9,038 bases of DNA from Bacteroidota bacterium (GCA_020048595.1 JAIFMH010000088.1:1-9038), one strand, 5' to 3'. Numbered from the stretch's first letter, positions 1 to 7,796 are shown. The notes: a model not told the origin generated them from the sequence alone. A program made the numbers and translations.

Positions 1-145
1 TTGGCTTAAGAAAAGCATTTAGAAATCCGATCAGCAAAGCAACAAGTATGGCTGTTGGAAATCCTTCAAGGTGAACGCCTGGTATTAACTTTGCTCCAAA
101 GAAAACGGCTAATGATGTTACAAGTAATTTAAGGATGAATCCCAT
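1..145 (-). CDS. Holin-like small membrane protein (phage holin family / 4-TMS type), 3' part outside window
   Basis: Reading leftwards from an ATG at 145-143, 48 codons are visible before the window edge. The peptide begins MGFILKLLVTSLAVFFGAKL, then IPGVHLEGF, a second hydrophobic stretch TAILVALLIGFL, and NAFLKP. The order hydrophobic helix, IPGV-x-F loop, second helix, N-A-F-x-K-P is the signature of the small four-helix inner-membrane proteins usually annotated as 'phage holin family'. These are common chromosomal genes of unknown role, and the name does not imply a prophage here. About 16 bases separate it from the stop of the outer-membrane protein gene upstream, with no terminator between, so the two are probably co-transcribed. 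No Shine-Dalgarno motif precedes the ATG. The family match is from motif recognition on roughly the first half of the protein only. Confidence 0.72.
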   Translation of the reverse strand, partial: MGFILKLLVTSLAVFFGAKLIPGVHLEGFPTAILVALLIGFLNAFLKP

Positions 146-161
146 ACTATGAATAGTTAAG

Positions 162-3011
162 TTAATTCGACAAATTTACAGAAAAAAGGAAATCACTGAA
201 ATATTGCTTTTCAATCGGTCTGTATCCGAATCTGAAACCTACATCCACAGGAAAAATGAAACGGAGTACATGAAGATCAGCAGTAATTTCGACACCGGTA
301 GATTGCAGTTTGTGACTTTTGCCATGAGTTTTCCCAAGTCCTCCATCATAAAACAAATTAGCCTTCAACCGCTTAATATATACAATCGGGCCTAACGCAA
401 TGTCAGGATATGCGAAAGGGAATTTATAATTGAATGCAAAGCATGACAGTGAAGAATCGTTGACAGATAAATACCCACGAGGCATTACAATCTGATTGCT
501 GTATGCATATTGGCCATAATTTTTCACCTGGTGATTAGCATCAATTCGTATCCCGTGATGTTGTAATAAACCAGGAAAATAAAACCGCACTCCGGCTGAA
601 CCTATACTCCCGAGATCATTTTTACCAAATGGCGAATGGCGAAAGGTAGCGGTAAAATATTGTCCCCAACGGGGATATAAATCTTTTCCGGATTGCTTGA
701 TATACCTGTATGCACTGAAACTGTAATCGATAGTATTTATAGTTCCTGAAAGTTTGTCTTCTTCCGGCGAGGTGTTGTCGGTAATATTATACAATGATGT
801 ATGCAGGCGGAAACGAAGTCCGCTGTAATACTTACCTCCGGTGAATATTAGCGGCAATGTAAACCCTCCGCTGATCACAGTTTCATTAAAATTATACCTT
901 ACCGATGTATCCCCTCCTGTGTATGAAGCCCGTGCACCATATGATGTATTTAAATCAATAACAGGGTACCAGCCTTCCCAACTGAAATCAGCAGTAACCT
1001 TACCTGTATTTTCAGTAATGTCATATTGATATCCGACTACTGTTGTTGCAGTGCTCAGCTCATTCTGCGACATAAATGAAATACCGGTTCCGTTTTCACC
1101 ACTCATATAATTGATATATGCCGGAGCCCAGCTATGAAAATTAAAGATATGCTCTGCTTTTTTGTAAGGCTGGGATGGATATTGAACAGTTTCTTCTGTT
1201 TCTGTACCGGCAAAAACTGATTCCTCTTCCACAAGGTGTTTGTACAACGACGGGGATAAGTCACTGATTTCGTTCATTCTCCGCCACGAACCGGGATTGA
1301 ATTCAGATTCTGCCAGAGTAAATCCCGCTGATGTATAATTTGAATAAACTATTTTTTTTCCATTCGGGCTTAAATCCGCATTGCTTGCTCCAAATTGAGC
1401 TGATGTTACCTGAAAAATTTCTTTGCTCTTTACATCCACAGAATAAATGTTTTCAATACCTGAGAACGATCCATTAAAAAGCACATATTCATTGGCAAAT
1501 ACAGGATTGGATATTTCAACAAAAGTTGACGGAACAAGAATTGACACTTCTTTTGTTTTTATATCAGATACACAGATGCTCTTTCCATTTTTATCAAGCT
1601 TAGTAAATACAATCTTAGTTCCATCATCTGACCAGGAAGGAGTCATATAAAAATCAGAATCCGATGCTACGATAGTATCTGTTTCTATACCGCTTTTAAC
1701 ATCAATCAATACAACAGAGCTCCGATTAGTCGGATCAACAGTTACTGCAGCGATCACTAATCCATCTGGCGAAAATGCAGGCGCGAAATACCGGCTTTTC
1801 GTATTCATTGACCTGGTTTTATTCGTATTAGAATCGTAAATCCGGATTACAGAGTAATTTCTTTGTTCCCATCGGGGATCATTAATTGTTTCAGTCCAGG
1901 TGAGTAAATAATTGTTTCCGGAAGTTCTAACTACTGAAATTTTATCGAAGGACAAGAAACCAGGGGTTGCCACAATTTCTTTGTGTCCATTCCGTCCGGT
2001 TAGTACAAACCGTGTAATATCATCTAAACTTGAGAATTCAGCTACAACCAATGTATCATTCAGATAATAAGGATACTTATAGCTTTCGTACTTTTTATTA
2101 TTAACAGCAGAAAACTGATTAAAACCAGTCTTTGGTGTAAGTATATCCTGATGCGTCCACATACTATCCATATCAAGCATCGTCATTCTGAACAACTTTT
2201 CTTTACCTAAACCGGTTGCTTTTTTTAATCCATTATTGAAAGGAGTTATTAAATAGGGTTTCCTCGCCACTTCATCAAGAGCAGAAATCCAGGCTTGATA
2301 TCCGTATTTCCTGCGCACATTCGCAACAAGGGAATAACCAAGTGAATATTGGTTAGGTACAAAAGTTTTGTACGATCCCAAAGCGGCTTTATCATAAGAA
2401 AAGGAACCTTTCTGCATAACCTGAGCCCTCAGGATCATTTCAAAAGCAGGTATCCTTCCACGGCCTGAAAGGCTGAGAGCTGTTTCAGTGCAAACTGCAT
2501 CTCCTTCCATAAACCAGGAAGGGACAAAAATTCCATTAATTGCTGTTGCTGCCTGTTCACCGGTAAACCATGATAAAACTTTTGTAAATCCCTGGTTTGT
2601 TCTATCAATTTGCCCTACATGCCTGTACTCATGAATCATTAATTGTTCCATCCAATCCTGAGCATACGAATCCTGAGGCGGGCTTGTATAGAGTTCAATA
2701 CGTTTCGGAGCCCATACTGTAACAGCGTTAGATGTAATATTATAATTATGGATTATTAAAGGCACTGGTTTGGGAATATAGGCCAGTGTTTTGTTGCCGC
2801 GGTTATTGATAAGATTAAGTACAGGGAGCATTTCCTGGGCTTTCTGCTCAAAGTTTTCGGGATAAATGATTCTGAAGTGAGGAGTATTAATTTGTCGCCA
2901 TTTCAAAGAGGCTGGATCCTGGCCAAGGTTATAATATTGTCCAAACACCAATACGGGAAATACAGTGTAAATTACCAAACCAAGAAGACGCAGGAAACTA
3001 TTTAAACACAT
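162..3011 (-). CDS. Outer-membrane protein: MA-type metallopeptidase domain + TolB/WD40-like propeller + C-terminal beta-barrel
   Basis: This 949-residue envelope protein has a signal peptide (residues 1-24, hydrophobic core LGLVIYTVFPVLV, probable cleavage after VFG before QYYN). Residues about 30-290 form a peptidase MA-like domain: HEYRH at 127-131 fits the HExxH zinc site, and PSWFMEGDA at 164-172 offers Glu169 as the usual third ligand. Residues about 310-570 carry propeller-type repeats (PAFSPDG 411-417, PSWSDDGTKIVF 458-469, DLSPNGKKIVYS 546-557), as in TolB/PD40 proteins. After an acidic linker (594-610) comes HIFNFHSWAPAYI (621-633), and then about 300 residues of alternating aromatic and polar strands that look like an outer-membrane barrel. 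Start: the ATG at 3011 gives a clean signal peptide. All zinc ligands are present, so it may be an active protease, but substrate and role are unknown. It is probably the first gene of a short operon with the holin-like gene. Confidence 0.8.
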   Translation of the reverse strand: MCLNSFLRLLGLVIYTVFPVLVFGQYYNLGQDPASLKWRQINTPHFRIIYPENFEQKAQEMLPVLNLINNRGNKTLAYIPKPVPLIIHNYNITSNAVTVWAPKRIELYTSPPQDSYAQDWMEQLMIHEYRHVGQIDRTNQGFTKVLSWFTGEQAATAINGIFVPSWFMEGDAVCTETALSLSGRGRIPAFEMILRAQVMQKGSFSYDKAALGSYKTFVPNQYSLGYSLVANVRRKYGYQAWISALDEVARKPYLITPFNNGLKKATGLGKEKLFRMTMLDMDSMWTHQDILTPKTGFNQFSAVNNKKYESYKYPYYLNDTLVVAEFSSLDDITRFVLTGRNGHKEIVATPGFLSFDKISVVRTSGNNYLLTWTETINDPRWEQRNYSVIRIYDSNTNKTRSMNTKSRYFAPAFSPDGLVIAAVTVDPTNRSSVVLIDVKSGIETDTIVASDSDFYMTPSWSDDGTKIVFTKLDKNGKSICVSDIKTKEVSILVPSTFVEISNPVFANEYVLFNGSFSGIENIYSVDVKSKEIFQVTSAQFGASNADLSPNGKKIVYSNYTSAGFTLAESEFNPGSWRRMNEISDLSPSLYKHLVEEESVFAGTETEETVQYPSQPYKKAEHIFNFHSWAPAYINYMSGENGTGISFMSQNELSTATTVVGYQYDITENTGKVTADFSWEGWYPVIDLNTSYGARASYTGGDTSVRYNFNETVISGGFTLPLIFTGGKYYSGLRFRLHTSLYNITDNTSPEEDKLSGTINTIDYSFSAYRYIKQSGKDLYPRWGQYFTATFRHSPFGKNDLGSIGSAGVRFYFPGLLQHHGIRIDANHQVKNYGQYAYSNQIVMPRGYLSVNDSSLSCFAFNYKFPFAYPDIALGPIVYIKRLKANLFYDGGLGKTHGKSHKLQSTGVEITADLHVLRFIFPVDVGFRFGYRPIEKQYFSDFLFSVNLSN

Positions 3012-3031
3012 ATCTGACCCAAATTACGTGA

Positions 3032-3039
3032 CAAATATA
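3032..3039 (-). promoter_or_regulatory. Candidate -7 promoter element for the outer-membrane peptidase gene
   Basis: On the minus strand this reads TATATTTG, an exact match to the Bacteroidota -7 consensus TAnnTTTG, 20 bases before the ATG at 3011. The predicted leader would be only about 15 bases. No TTG at the expected -33 position is visible; that position falls inside the upstream terminator stem. The match is therefore half a promoter and is offered with caution. Confidence 0.35.
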
Positions 3040-3046
3040 AATAAGA

Positions 3047-3072
3047 AGCGGGAGTAATTACTTACTCCCGCT
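3047..3072 (-). terminator. Intrinsic terminator downstream of the response-regulator gene
   Basis: A perfect 11-bp stem (arms 3047-3057 AGCGGGAGTAA and 3062-3072 TTACTCCCGCT) encloses a 4-base loop. In the minus direction it is followed by a T-rich stretch (TCTTATTTATATTT). It starts 34 bases after the stop of the receiver gene and lies before the ATG of the outer-membrane protein gene, which fits termination of the surface protein-receiver transcript. The plus-strand side lacks a T-run, so the orientation is minus. Confidence 0.8.
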
Positions 3073-3106
3073 ATAATACATCAAGATGTAAAACTTAAGA
3101 TGGAAA

Positions 3107-3508
3107 CTAAACTAAGTTGTAATCACGGAATAATGTGCTCAACTCATCAAAACTAAATGGTTTTTGTGCATACCCATCAACCCCTGCTTTCAAACACTCA
3201 GCTTTGTCAGGATTTGTTGTAATTGCTATAATAGTTGTATGTCCTTTTTTAAGATAATCCAATTCTATTTTCCGGATTTCTTTCACCGCCTGAAGTCCAT
3301 CCATTTCAGGCATCTGAATATCCATCAGAATCAGATCATATTCTTTAACTTTAAATCGGCTCACAGCTTCATTCCCGTTTTTCGCTACATCCACTTCGTG
3401 TCCATTACGTCTTAGGTAGAACGTTGTGATCTTTTCAATCATTTCATCATCTTCTGCTAGTAAGATATTAAGTTTTCTCATCAGGTCTTGATTATTATAT
3501 TTTCCCAT
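3107..3508 (-). CDS. Stand-alone response-regulator receiver (CheY-like) protein
   Basis: The 133 residues are essentially one receiver (REC) domain with no output domain. Visible are the acidic pair Asp20/Asp21 in LLAEDDE, the phospho-acceptor Asp63 in DLILMDIQMPEMDG, the switch Thr97 in IIAITT, Tyr113, and the invariant Lys116 in YAQKPF. All residues needed for phosphorylation are intact. The wording (LNILLAEDDE, MDIQMPEMDGLQAV) is closest to receivers of hybrid histidine kinases, so it may descend from one. No kinase gene is in the window, so its partner is unknown. It starts 37 bases after the stop of the T9SS surface protein gene with no terminator between, so co-transcription is likely; a strong terminator follows. 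A second in-frame ATG at 3481 (Met10, giving MRKLNILL) is an equally reasonable start; both are AT-rich upstream without a Shine-Dalgarno. Confidence 0.93.
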   Translation of the reverse strand: MGKYNNQDLMRKLNILLAEDDEMIEKITTFYLRRNGHEVDVAKNGNEAVSRFKVKEYDLILMDIQMPEMDGLQAVKEIRKIELDYLKKGHTTIIAITTNPDKAECLKAGVDGYAQKPFSFDELSTLFRDYNLV

Positions 3509-3545
3509 TTATTTATTCTATTAGAAAATTTAGCAGCTTACTAGT

Positions 3546-5702
3546 TTACTTTGTAAATACCTTTTTTGTTATTGTTTGCTTCCCGTTTGATAATTGGAGA
3601 ATGCAAATCCCGGATGCTCTGTTCCCTGTGGAAACATTGATACCTTCAGAAAGATTTCCTTTTGAAGAATTAATAAGTTTTCCGTCAGCACTATATAAGT
3701 TTGCAGTAAACACTTCATTTTCTGATCCTTTAATTACAACTTCACCAGGAGTTACAGTTACTTCTGATTCATCTACTACAGTTTGTTCATTTACTGCATC
3801 GGGTGTAAAGAAATGAATTTCAAATCTATCGGAATTCATTTCCGGAGTATGATAAAATGAATACACTGAATCTGCTCTCAGATCAATAAAATTTCCAAGT
3901 TCCTTATCTTCGAGAACAACAGGATACCTGTATTCGAAATTTAAAGCGCCAATAGCAGAGATGTTAAACTGTCCTGCTTTGCCGCACTCAATATTCATTG
4001 GGATATCAACTGATGAATTTATGCCGGGTATTGTATTTACAGCATATTTTACAGCATCATCAGATTTTAGATAGAGTGAAGTTGATTCTTCATTTCCTTG
4101 AATTTTAATTGCATCTAGTTGATCATCAAAGCCAGATGTCGAATTATCAATTACCCGGAACATGACTTCGTCCTTTGTTCCATCACTATCGGCGAGCTTA
4201 AATTTGATAGAATTATTTTTTAGAGCAACTTTTGACTTACTTAAGCTACTGACACGTGAACTTTCATTAACGGTTAACGATCCCTGTTTGCCGGCTTTTA
4301 CAAAGAAACCCTGCATTGGAGCGATGTAACGGCTTCCATTATTAAGTGACACGGCATTGTCACCTGGCAGATATACAGAGAAGTTCCCTGAACCTGAAGG
4401 ATCTGGATAATAAATAGCAGATGCAATTGAATTGCGTTCCCATGCTGCATTGTCATTATTTTCCCAATCGATAAAACAGGTGAACGGATTACCTGTCAGG
4501 TTAAGTCCATTTCCTGAGTTTGATATTACATATGATTTTGGATCATGAGCAGGTGTTCCTTCAAAAATCCTGGTTTCACTGTATAAGGAAAAAAGTTCAT
4601 ATCCCTGCATTACCTGTAATGGGTCATTAGTAGGTACGATATATTCGCCCCACTGTGAGGAAGATTCATCGTAAGTGCGGAGATACATGTTTAAAAAAGT
4701 CTGCGATAAAGCCATTTCAACCGGTGAAGAAATAAGATTTTTCTGACCTTTCGATACAGGATATTCTGATTGAATTTTACCGGTTACATCTCCGTTTAAA
4801 ACTAATGAAGATTTTTCAGTGATTGTATTTTTTAAAAGTAGTTTTCCAATTCCGATTACTGAAAGATTTCCCCGAACATCCATTATAGCATTAGGAAGAA
4901 TAGTGAGTTCCGAGCCAGAGTTTATGTATAAGTTATTTGAAAAAGCTAAATCTGTAACTTCAGGATTATGCACCGATGAAATAACTGAAATATTTGAACT
5001 TGAACCAGGAACAATGTTGCCTGCCCAATTCAAAGGCTCATCCCATTTATTGTTAAGAGTTCCAATCCAGTTGTATTCAGAAATTAGAGATCCGTCAGGA
5101 ATTAAAGATGCCGAAGAAATACCAAAAACTGAACCAGCACCGCTATAATGAACGGATTCAATTGCACCATTGCCGTTAATGCTGACAGATGGACCAACTG
5201 ATAGATTACCAGTAACGGAAAGTTTTCCGGAAACGAAATGGCTGAAAGAGGAATTGTTTACAAATGAATTCTTTACTATTATTTTACCATTACTTTCAAC
5301 AAGAAATGCCGAATTTTCACTAAAGCTAAGATTATTTAATTTTAATTGTCCATCGCATTTAAGACTTGAGTTTCCTGCGAAACCAAGAGTTTGATTGTCA
5401 CCACGAAGGAAACCTGTATTTGTAACGTCTAAAGCTCCTTTATCAGAAAATGTGAAATCTACATTTTGTATAACAGAACAATTGATAACTACTGTATCAT
5501 TGTTTTGAGGAACCAAACCGGCAGAAGCACCATTTGAAGACAAAGACCATGTGGTTGGTAAACTCCAAGCTGAATTGTTGCCGATTGAATATAACTTCAC
5601 ACCATCTCTGCCGAAAGAATCAGGTCCGAAGTAAAATGCTATAACCAATGTTATGAGCACTAACTTTGTTAAAAAACCTATTTTAATATTCCTTTGAGAC
5701 AT
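3546..5702 (-). CDS. Large surface/secreted protein with type IX secretion C-terminal sorting domain
   Basis: This 718-residue exported protein has a basic N-terminus and hydrophobic segment (LTKLVLITLVIAFYFG, 11-26), consistent with a Sec signal peptide. Two repeat-like beta modules follow: one at about 36-200 (SAWSLPTTWS, VPQNNDTVVI) and one at about 208-310 (YNWIGTLNNKWDEPLNWAG, VPGSSSNISVI), each followed by short beta strands rich in Asn, Ser and Gly. Residues 320-480 have wording common in Bacteroidota surface proteins (LISSPV, LTGNPF, IDW, YIAPMQGFFVKAG). The last 75 residues look like a T9SS type A sorting domain: NLYSADGKLI (668-677), ASGICILQLSNG (696-707) and terminal KKVFTK. The T9SS would export it and its CTD would be cleaved and replaced by surface attachment. 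No enzyme motif is recognised; an adhesive or structural role is only a guess. Start: the ATG at 5702 precedes the signal peptide directly. Confidence 0.88.
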   Translation of the reverse strand: MSQRNIKIGFLTKLVLITLVIAFYFGPDSFGRDGVKLYSIGNNSAWSLPTTWSLSSNGASAGLVPQNNDTVVINCSVIQNVDFTFSDKGALDVTNTGFLRGDNQTLGFAGNSSLKCDGQLKLNNLSFSENSAFLVESNGKIIVKNSFVNNSSFSHFVSGKLSVTGNLSVGPSVSINGNGAIESVHYSGAGSVFGISSASLIPDGSLISEYNWIGTLNNKWDEPLNWAGNIVPGSSSNISVISSVHNPEVTDLAFSNNLYINSGSELTILPNAIMDVRGNLSVIGIGKLLLKNTITEKSSLVLNGDVTGKIQSEYPVSKGQKNLISSPVEMALSQTFLNMYLRTYDESSSQWGEYIVPTNDPLQVMQGYELFSLYSETRIFEGTPAHDPKSYVISNSGNGLNLTGNPFTCFIDWENNDNAAWERNSIASAIYYPDPSGSGNFSVYLPGDNAVSLNNGSRYIAPMQGFFVKAGKQGSLTVNESSRVSSLSKSKVALKNNSIKFKLADSDGTKDEVMFRVIDNSTSGFDDQLDAIKIQGNEESTSLYLKSDDAVKYAVNTIPGINSSVDIPMNIECGKAGQFNISAIGALNFEYRYPVVLEDKELGNFIDLRADSVYSFYHTPEMNSDRFEIHFFTPDAVNEQTVVDESEVTVTPGEVVIKGSENEVFTANLYSADGKLINSSKGNLSEGINVSTGNRASGICILQLSNGKQTITKKVFTK

Positions 5703-5961
5703 ACTCGTTGTGATTGTTATTGTTTCTAATGAGATGTAATGAAAAAAAAGTCATTCCAAACCATGAAACTAAATAAACAAACAGCATGCCCTATTATTCT
5801 ATAAGTTGATTATCAGATACATACAACATTATACTATTAAGTTACGCCACAGAACTGTCCCATATTGAAAAAAAAAGTCTAATGTTGAACTCTTTTGAAA
5901 ATTTTAATGCAATAAATCGTGTTATGTTCACACTAAGCACAAAAAAAGTTTTGTTAAAATT
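5703..5961. other. AT-rich intergenic leader of the T9SS surface protein gene
   Basis: This 259-base non-coding gap separates the pseudouridine synthase stop from the surface protein start. It is very AT-rich, with A-runs of 8 (5742-5749), 9 (5868-5876) and 7 (5941-5947) bases. The surface protein promoter is expected here. The closest -7 match is minus-strand TAATGTTG at 5831-5824 (7 of 8 positions), with no matching TTG upstream, so no promoter is called. A weak AT-only inverted repeat (ACAAAA/TTTTGT) ends in the T7 run just after the synthase stop; it has no GC stem and is not called as a terminator. Confidence 0.5.
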
Positions 5962-6696
5962 TTATACGTTGGGTATTTTTTTCTCAAAATAATTCCAAAC
6001 CGGGTCATTTGGGGGAGTTGCCCGTATTGAAAGCGGATTAAGTGTAACCGGATGTATAAAATTTAGTTTCCGTGCATGCAAATGAATAGATCCATCGCTA
6101 TTTGAGCGCGGATAACCATATTTCAGATCTCCCTTTATGGGACAACCTATTCCTGCCAGTTGTGCTCTTATCTGATGATGACGACCAGTTTGAAGATCAA
6201 TTTCGAGTAAATAATAATTATCACTACTTCCAATCAATTTATAAGAGAGGGAAGCCTGCTGCGCATTCTTTGTTTTCTCACCTGTTAAAAATGATTTATT
6301 ACGGGCCTCATCGCGGCGCAGGTAATTGATTAGAGTATCATTTTCTTTTGGTGGTTTATTTTTAACAACAGCCCAATATGTCTTGTGAATTTCCCTGTTT
6401 TTTATAAGTGCATTTATGCGGGTCAGCGATTTACTGGTACGTGCAAAAATAACGGCACCACTCACCGGACGATCGAGCCTGTGTACAACACCAAGGAAAA
6501 CTTCACCAGGTTTTTCGTATTTAACCTGAATGTAATCCTTAACCAGATCGGATAGTGGCCGGTCGCCGGTCTTGTCGCCTTGCACAATCTGCGAAGGCAA
6601 CTTATTTATAATAATAAGATGGTTATCCTCAAAAAGAATATTTTCCTCTAACAATTTAGTTAAGGAATTTTGAGTTTTAATATTGTTCCCGTTCAT
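5962..6696 (-). CDS. RluA-family RNA pseudouridine synthase
   Basis: The 244-residue enzyme would isomerise specific uridines to pseudouridine in rRNA or tRNA in the cytoplasm. Signature motifs are in order (numbered from the ATG): the strand ILFEDNHLIIINK near 20-32; the catalytic motif HRLDRPVSG at 72-80 with Asp75 as nucleophile; KTYWAVV at 105-111 with the conserved Tyr107; LQTGRHHQIRAQL at 168-180; IKGDLKYG at 187-194; and LHARKLNFIHP at 206-216. There is no N-terminal S4 RNA-binding domain, which makes it the short RluA/TruC-like form rather than RluC/RluD. The exact RNA target cannot be told. The reading frame extends to a TTG at 6708, but the ATG at 6696 (MNGNNIKTQ) is the better start; it overlaps the end of panB by 20 bases in another frame, implying co-transcription and probably translational coupling. 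Confidence 0.95.
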   Translation of the reverse strand: MNGNNIKTQNSLTKLLEENILFEDNHLIIINKLPSQIVQGDKTGDRPLSDLVKDYIQVKYEKPGEVFLGVVHRLDRPVSGAVIFARTSKSLTRINALIKNREIHKTYWAVVKNKPPKENDTLINYLRRDEARNKSFLTGEKTKNAQQASLSYKLIGSSDNYYLLEIDLQTGRHHQIRAQLAGIGCPIKGDLKYGYPRSNSDGSIHLHARKLNFIHPVTLNPLSIRATPPNDPVWNYFEKKIPNV

Positions 6697-7495
6697 TGGG
6701 GAAATCAAGAGTTTTCACATCCGAAATATAATTCTGTACAGCTCCTACAATATCTTCGCTGAGGTTCATATATCTGCGCAGAAACCTTGGAGAGAACTCC
6801 ATGGTGATTCCGAGCATATCATGAAGAACAAGAACCTGGCCATCAACACCTTTTCCCGCTCCGATTCCTATAATGGGAATTTTGGAATTTCGTGCCACTT
6901 CTTCACCGAGCCTGGCAGGAATTTTTTCGAGCACAATTGCAAAACAACCCGCCTTTTCAAGTAATCGCGAATCCTCAACAAGTTTGCGGGCTTCCCGTTC
7001 TTCAGTTGCGCGGACTACATAAGTACCAAATTTATGAATTGACTGCGGTGTCAATCCTAGGTGGCCCATAACGGGAATTCCGGCAGAGAGAATCCGTTCG
7101 ACAGATTCAATAATTTCAACTCCACCTTCCATTTTAACTGCATCAGCACCCGATTCTTTCATAATCCGGATGGCAGATGAAAGTGCTTCTTTCCAATTTC
7201 CCTGGTACGTTCCGAAAGGCATATCTACAACCACGAAAGCCCTGTGAACAGCTCTTACAACTGACGATGCATGATAAATCATGTGATCAAGTGTTATGGG
7301 CAGAGTACTGCTATATCCAGCCATCACATTGGAAGCAGAATCGCCAACCAGAATAACATCAATTCCAGCTTTATCAAGCAAGCGGGCCATTGAATAATCG
7401 TATCCTGTAAGCATTGATATCTTTACACCTTTAAGCTTCATTTCCTGAAGCACATGGGTAGTAATCTTTGAAACAACTCCTGTTTTGGCTAACAT
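6677..7495 (-). CDS. panB: 3-methyl-2-oxobutanoate hydroxymethyltransferase
   Basis: PanB transfers a hydroxymethyl group from 5,10-methylenetetrahydrofolate to 3-methyl-2-oxobutanoate, giving 2-dehydropantoate, the first committed step to pantothenate and coenzyme A. The 272-residue product has the full family TIM-barrel motif set: SMLTGYDYSMARLLD (27-41); VGDSASNVMAG (50-60) with metal-binding Asp52; STLPITLDHMIYH (63-75); VVDMPFGTYQ with Asp91; VKMEGG with Glu123; GHLGLTPQS (144-152); VLEKIP with Glu190, the catalytic base position; and IPIIGIGAGKGVDGQVLVLHDMLG (206-229). Length is normal for the family. The open frame runs on to a TTG at 7606, adding 37 residues without family resemblance that would start upstream of the putative -7 element. 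The ATG at 7495 is therefore chosen. The other pantothenate genes (panC, panD, panE) are not in the window. The downstream pseudouridine synthase gene overlaps its 3' end. Confidence 0.97.
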   Translation of the reverse strand: MLAKTGVVSKITTHVLQEMKLKGVKISMLTGYDYSMARLLDKAGIDVILVGDSASNVMAGYSSTLPITLDHMIYHASSVVRAVHRAFVVVDMPFGTYQGNWKEALSSAIRIMKESGADAVKMEGGVEIIESVERILSAGIPVMGHLGLTPQSIHKFGTYVVRATEEREARKLVEDSRLLEKAGCFAIVLEKIPARLGEEVARNSKIPIIGIGAGKGVDGQVLVLHDMLGITMEFSPRFLRRYMNLSEDIVGAVQNYISDVKTLDFPNEREQY

Positions 7496-7581
7496 GGACT
7501 TTGTAATTTTGATTAATAATTTAGAATAGGAGATGGATAAAAACGGATTTTTTATTGATCTGTCTCCAAATTCAGAACGCA

Positions 7582-7589
7582 CAAAATTA
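7582..7589 (-). promoter_or_regulatory. Candidate -7 promoter element for panB
   Basis: The minus strand reads TAATTTTG, an exact match to TAnnTTTG of Bacteroidota primary-sigma promoters, 86 bases before the panB ATG. TTG/TTTG motifs lie upstream at spacings of 14 and 25 bases, both outside the usual range of roughly 17-23, so the -33 half is poor. Its position between the TTG at 7606 and the ATG at 7495 supports the shorter panB start. Confidence 0.4.
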
Positions 7590-7704
7590 CAAAGAATTAC
7601 TGTCAAACTGTTAACAAAAAAGCTAATGGAAACAAGGATTGTGCAAAACTGGAACGTGAGTGATTTAATTCCCTATTAATAAGGTTTTTATTCCCGAATC
7701 TGAC

Positions 7705-7720
7705 AGTATAATTTTATACT
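7705..7720. repeat. Inverted repeat AGTATAA-TT-TTATACT
   Basis: Perfect 7-bp arms are separated by two bases. Short CCGA (7694-7697) and TCGG (7721-7724) segments could extend the stem on the outside, with a 6-base bulge on the left arm. It lies about 210 bases upstream of the panB start. It could be a regulator-binding site or a hairpin; no regulator family is recognised. Confidence 0.45.
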
Positions 7721-7796
7721 TCGGAGTTACATTTTAAAATCCAAGTTCTCCATACCAATATGCAGGCTAATGATACAACTTCATTCAACTAAAGTC

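Larger units (their letters stand above)
7496..7796. other. panB leader and left part of the panB-dnaK intergenic region
   Basis: No gene, tRNA or other RNA is recognised here on either strand; short open frames lack any family resemblance. It contains the candidate panB -7 element (7582-7589) and a 16-bp inverted repeat at 7705-7720. It ends at the target duplication of the small mobile element. Confidence 0.6.

Noticed and set aside
1..145. Prophage remnant, suggested by the holin family name
   Set aside because: The family is a common chromosomal membrane protein in many phyla, and no other phage gene lies nearby.
5824..5831. Promoter for the T9SS surface protein gene (TAATGTTG on minus)
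   Set aside because: One mismatch falls in the conserved TTTG half, and no TTG lies at an acceptable upstream distance.
5937..5961. Terminator after the pseudouridine synthase gene
   Set aside because: There is a T7 run in the minus direction, but the only stem is AT-only ACAAAA/TTTTGT, too weak to call.
6697..6708. Longer pseudouridine synthase start at the TTG at 6708
   Set aside because: It adds only four residues with a rarer start codon and a longer panB overlap; the ATG at 6696 is preferred.
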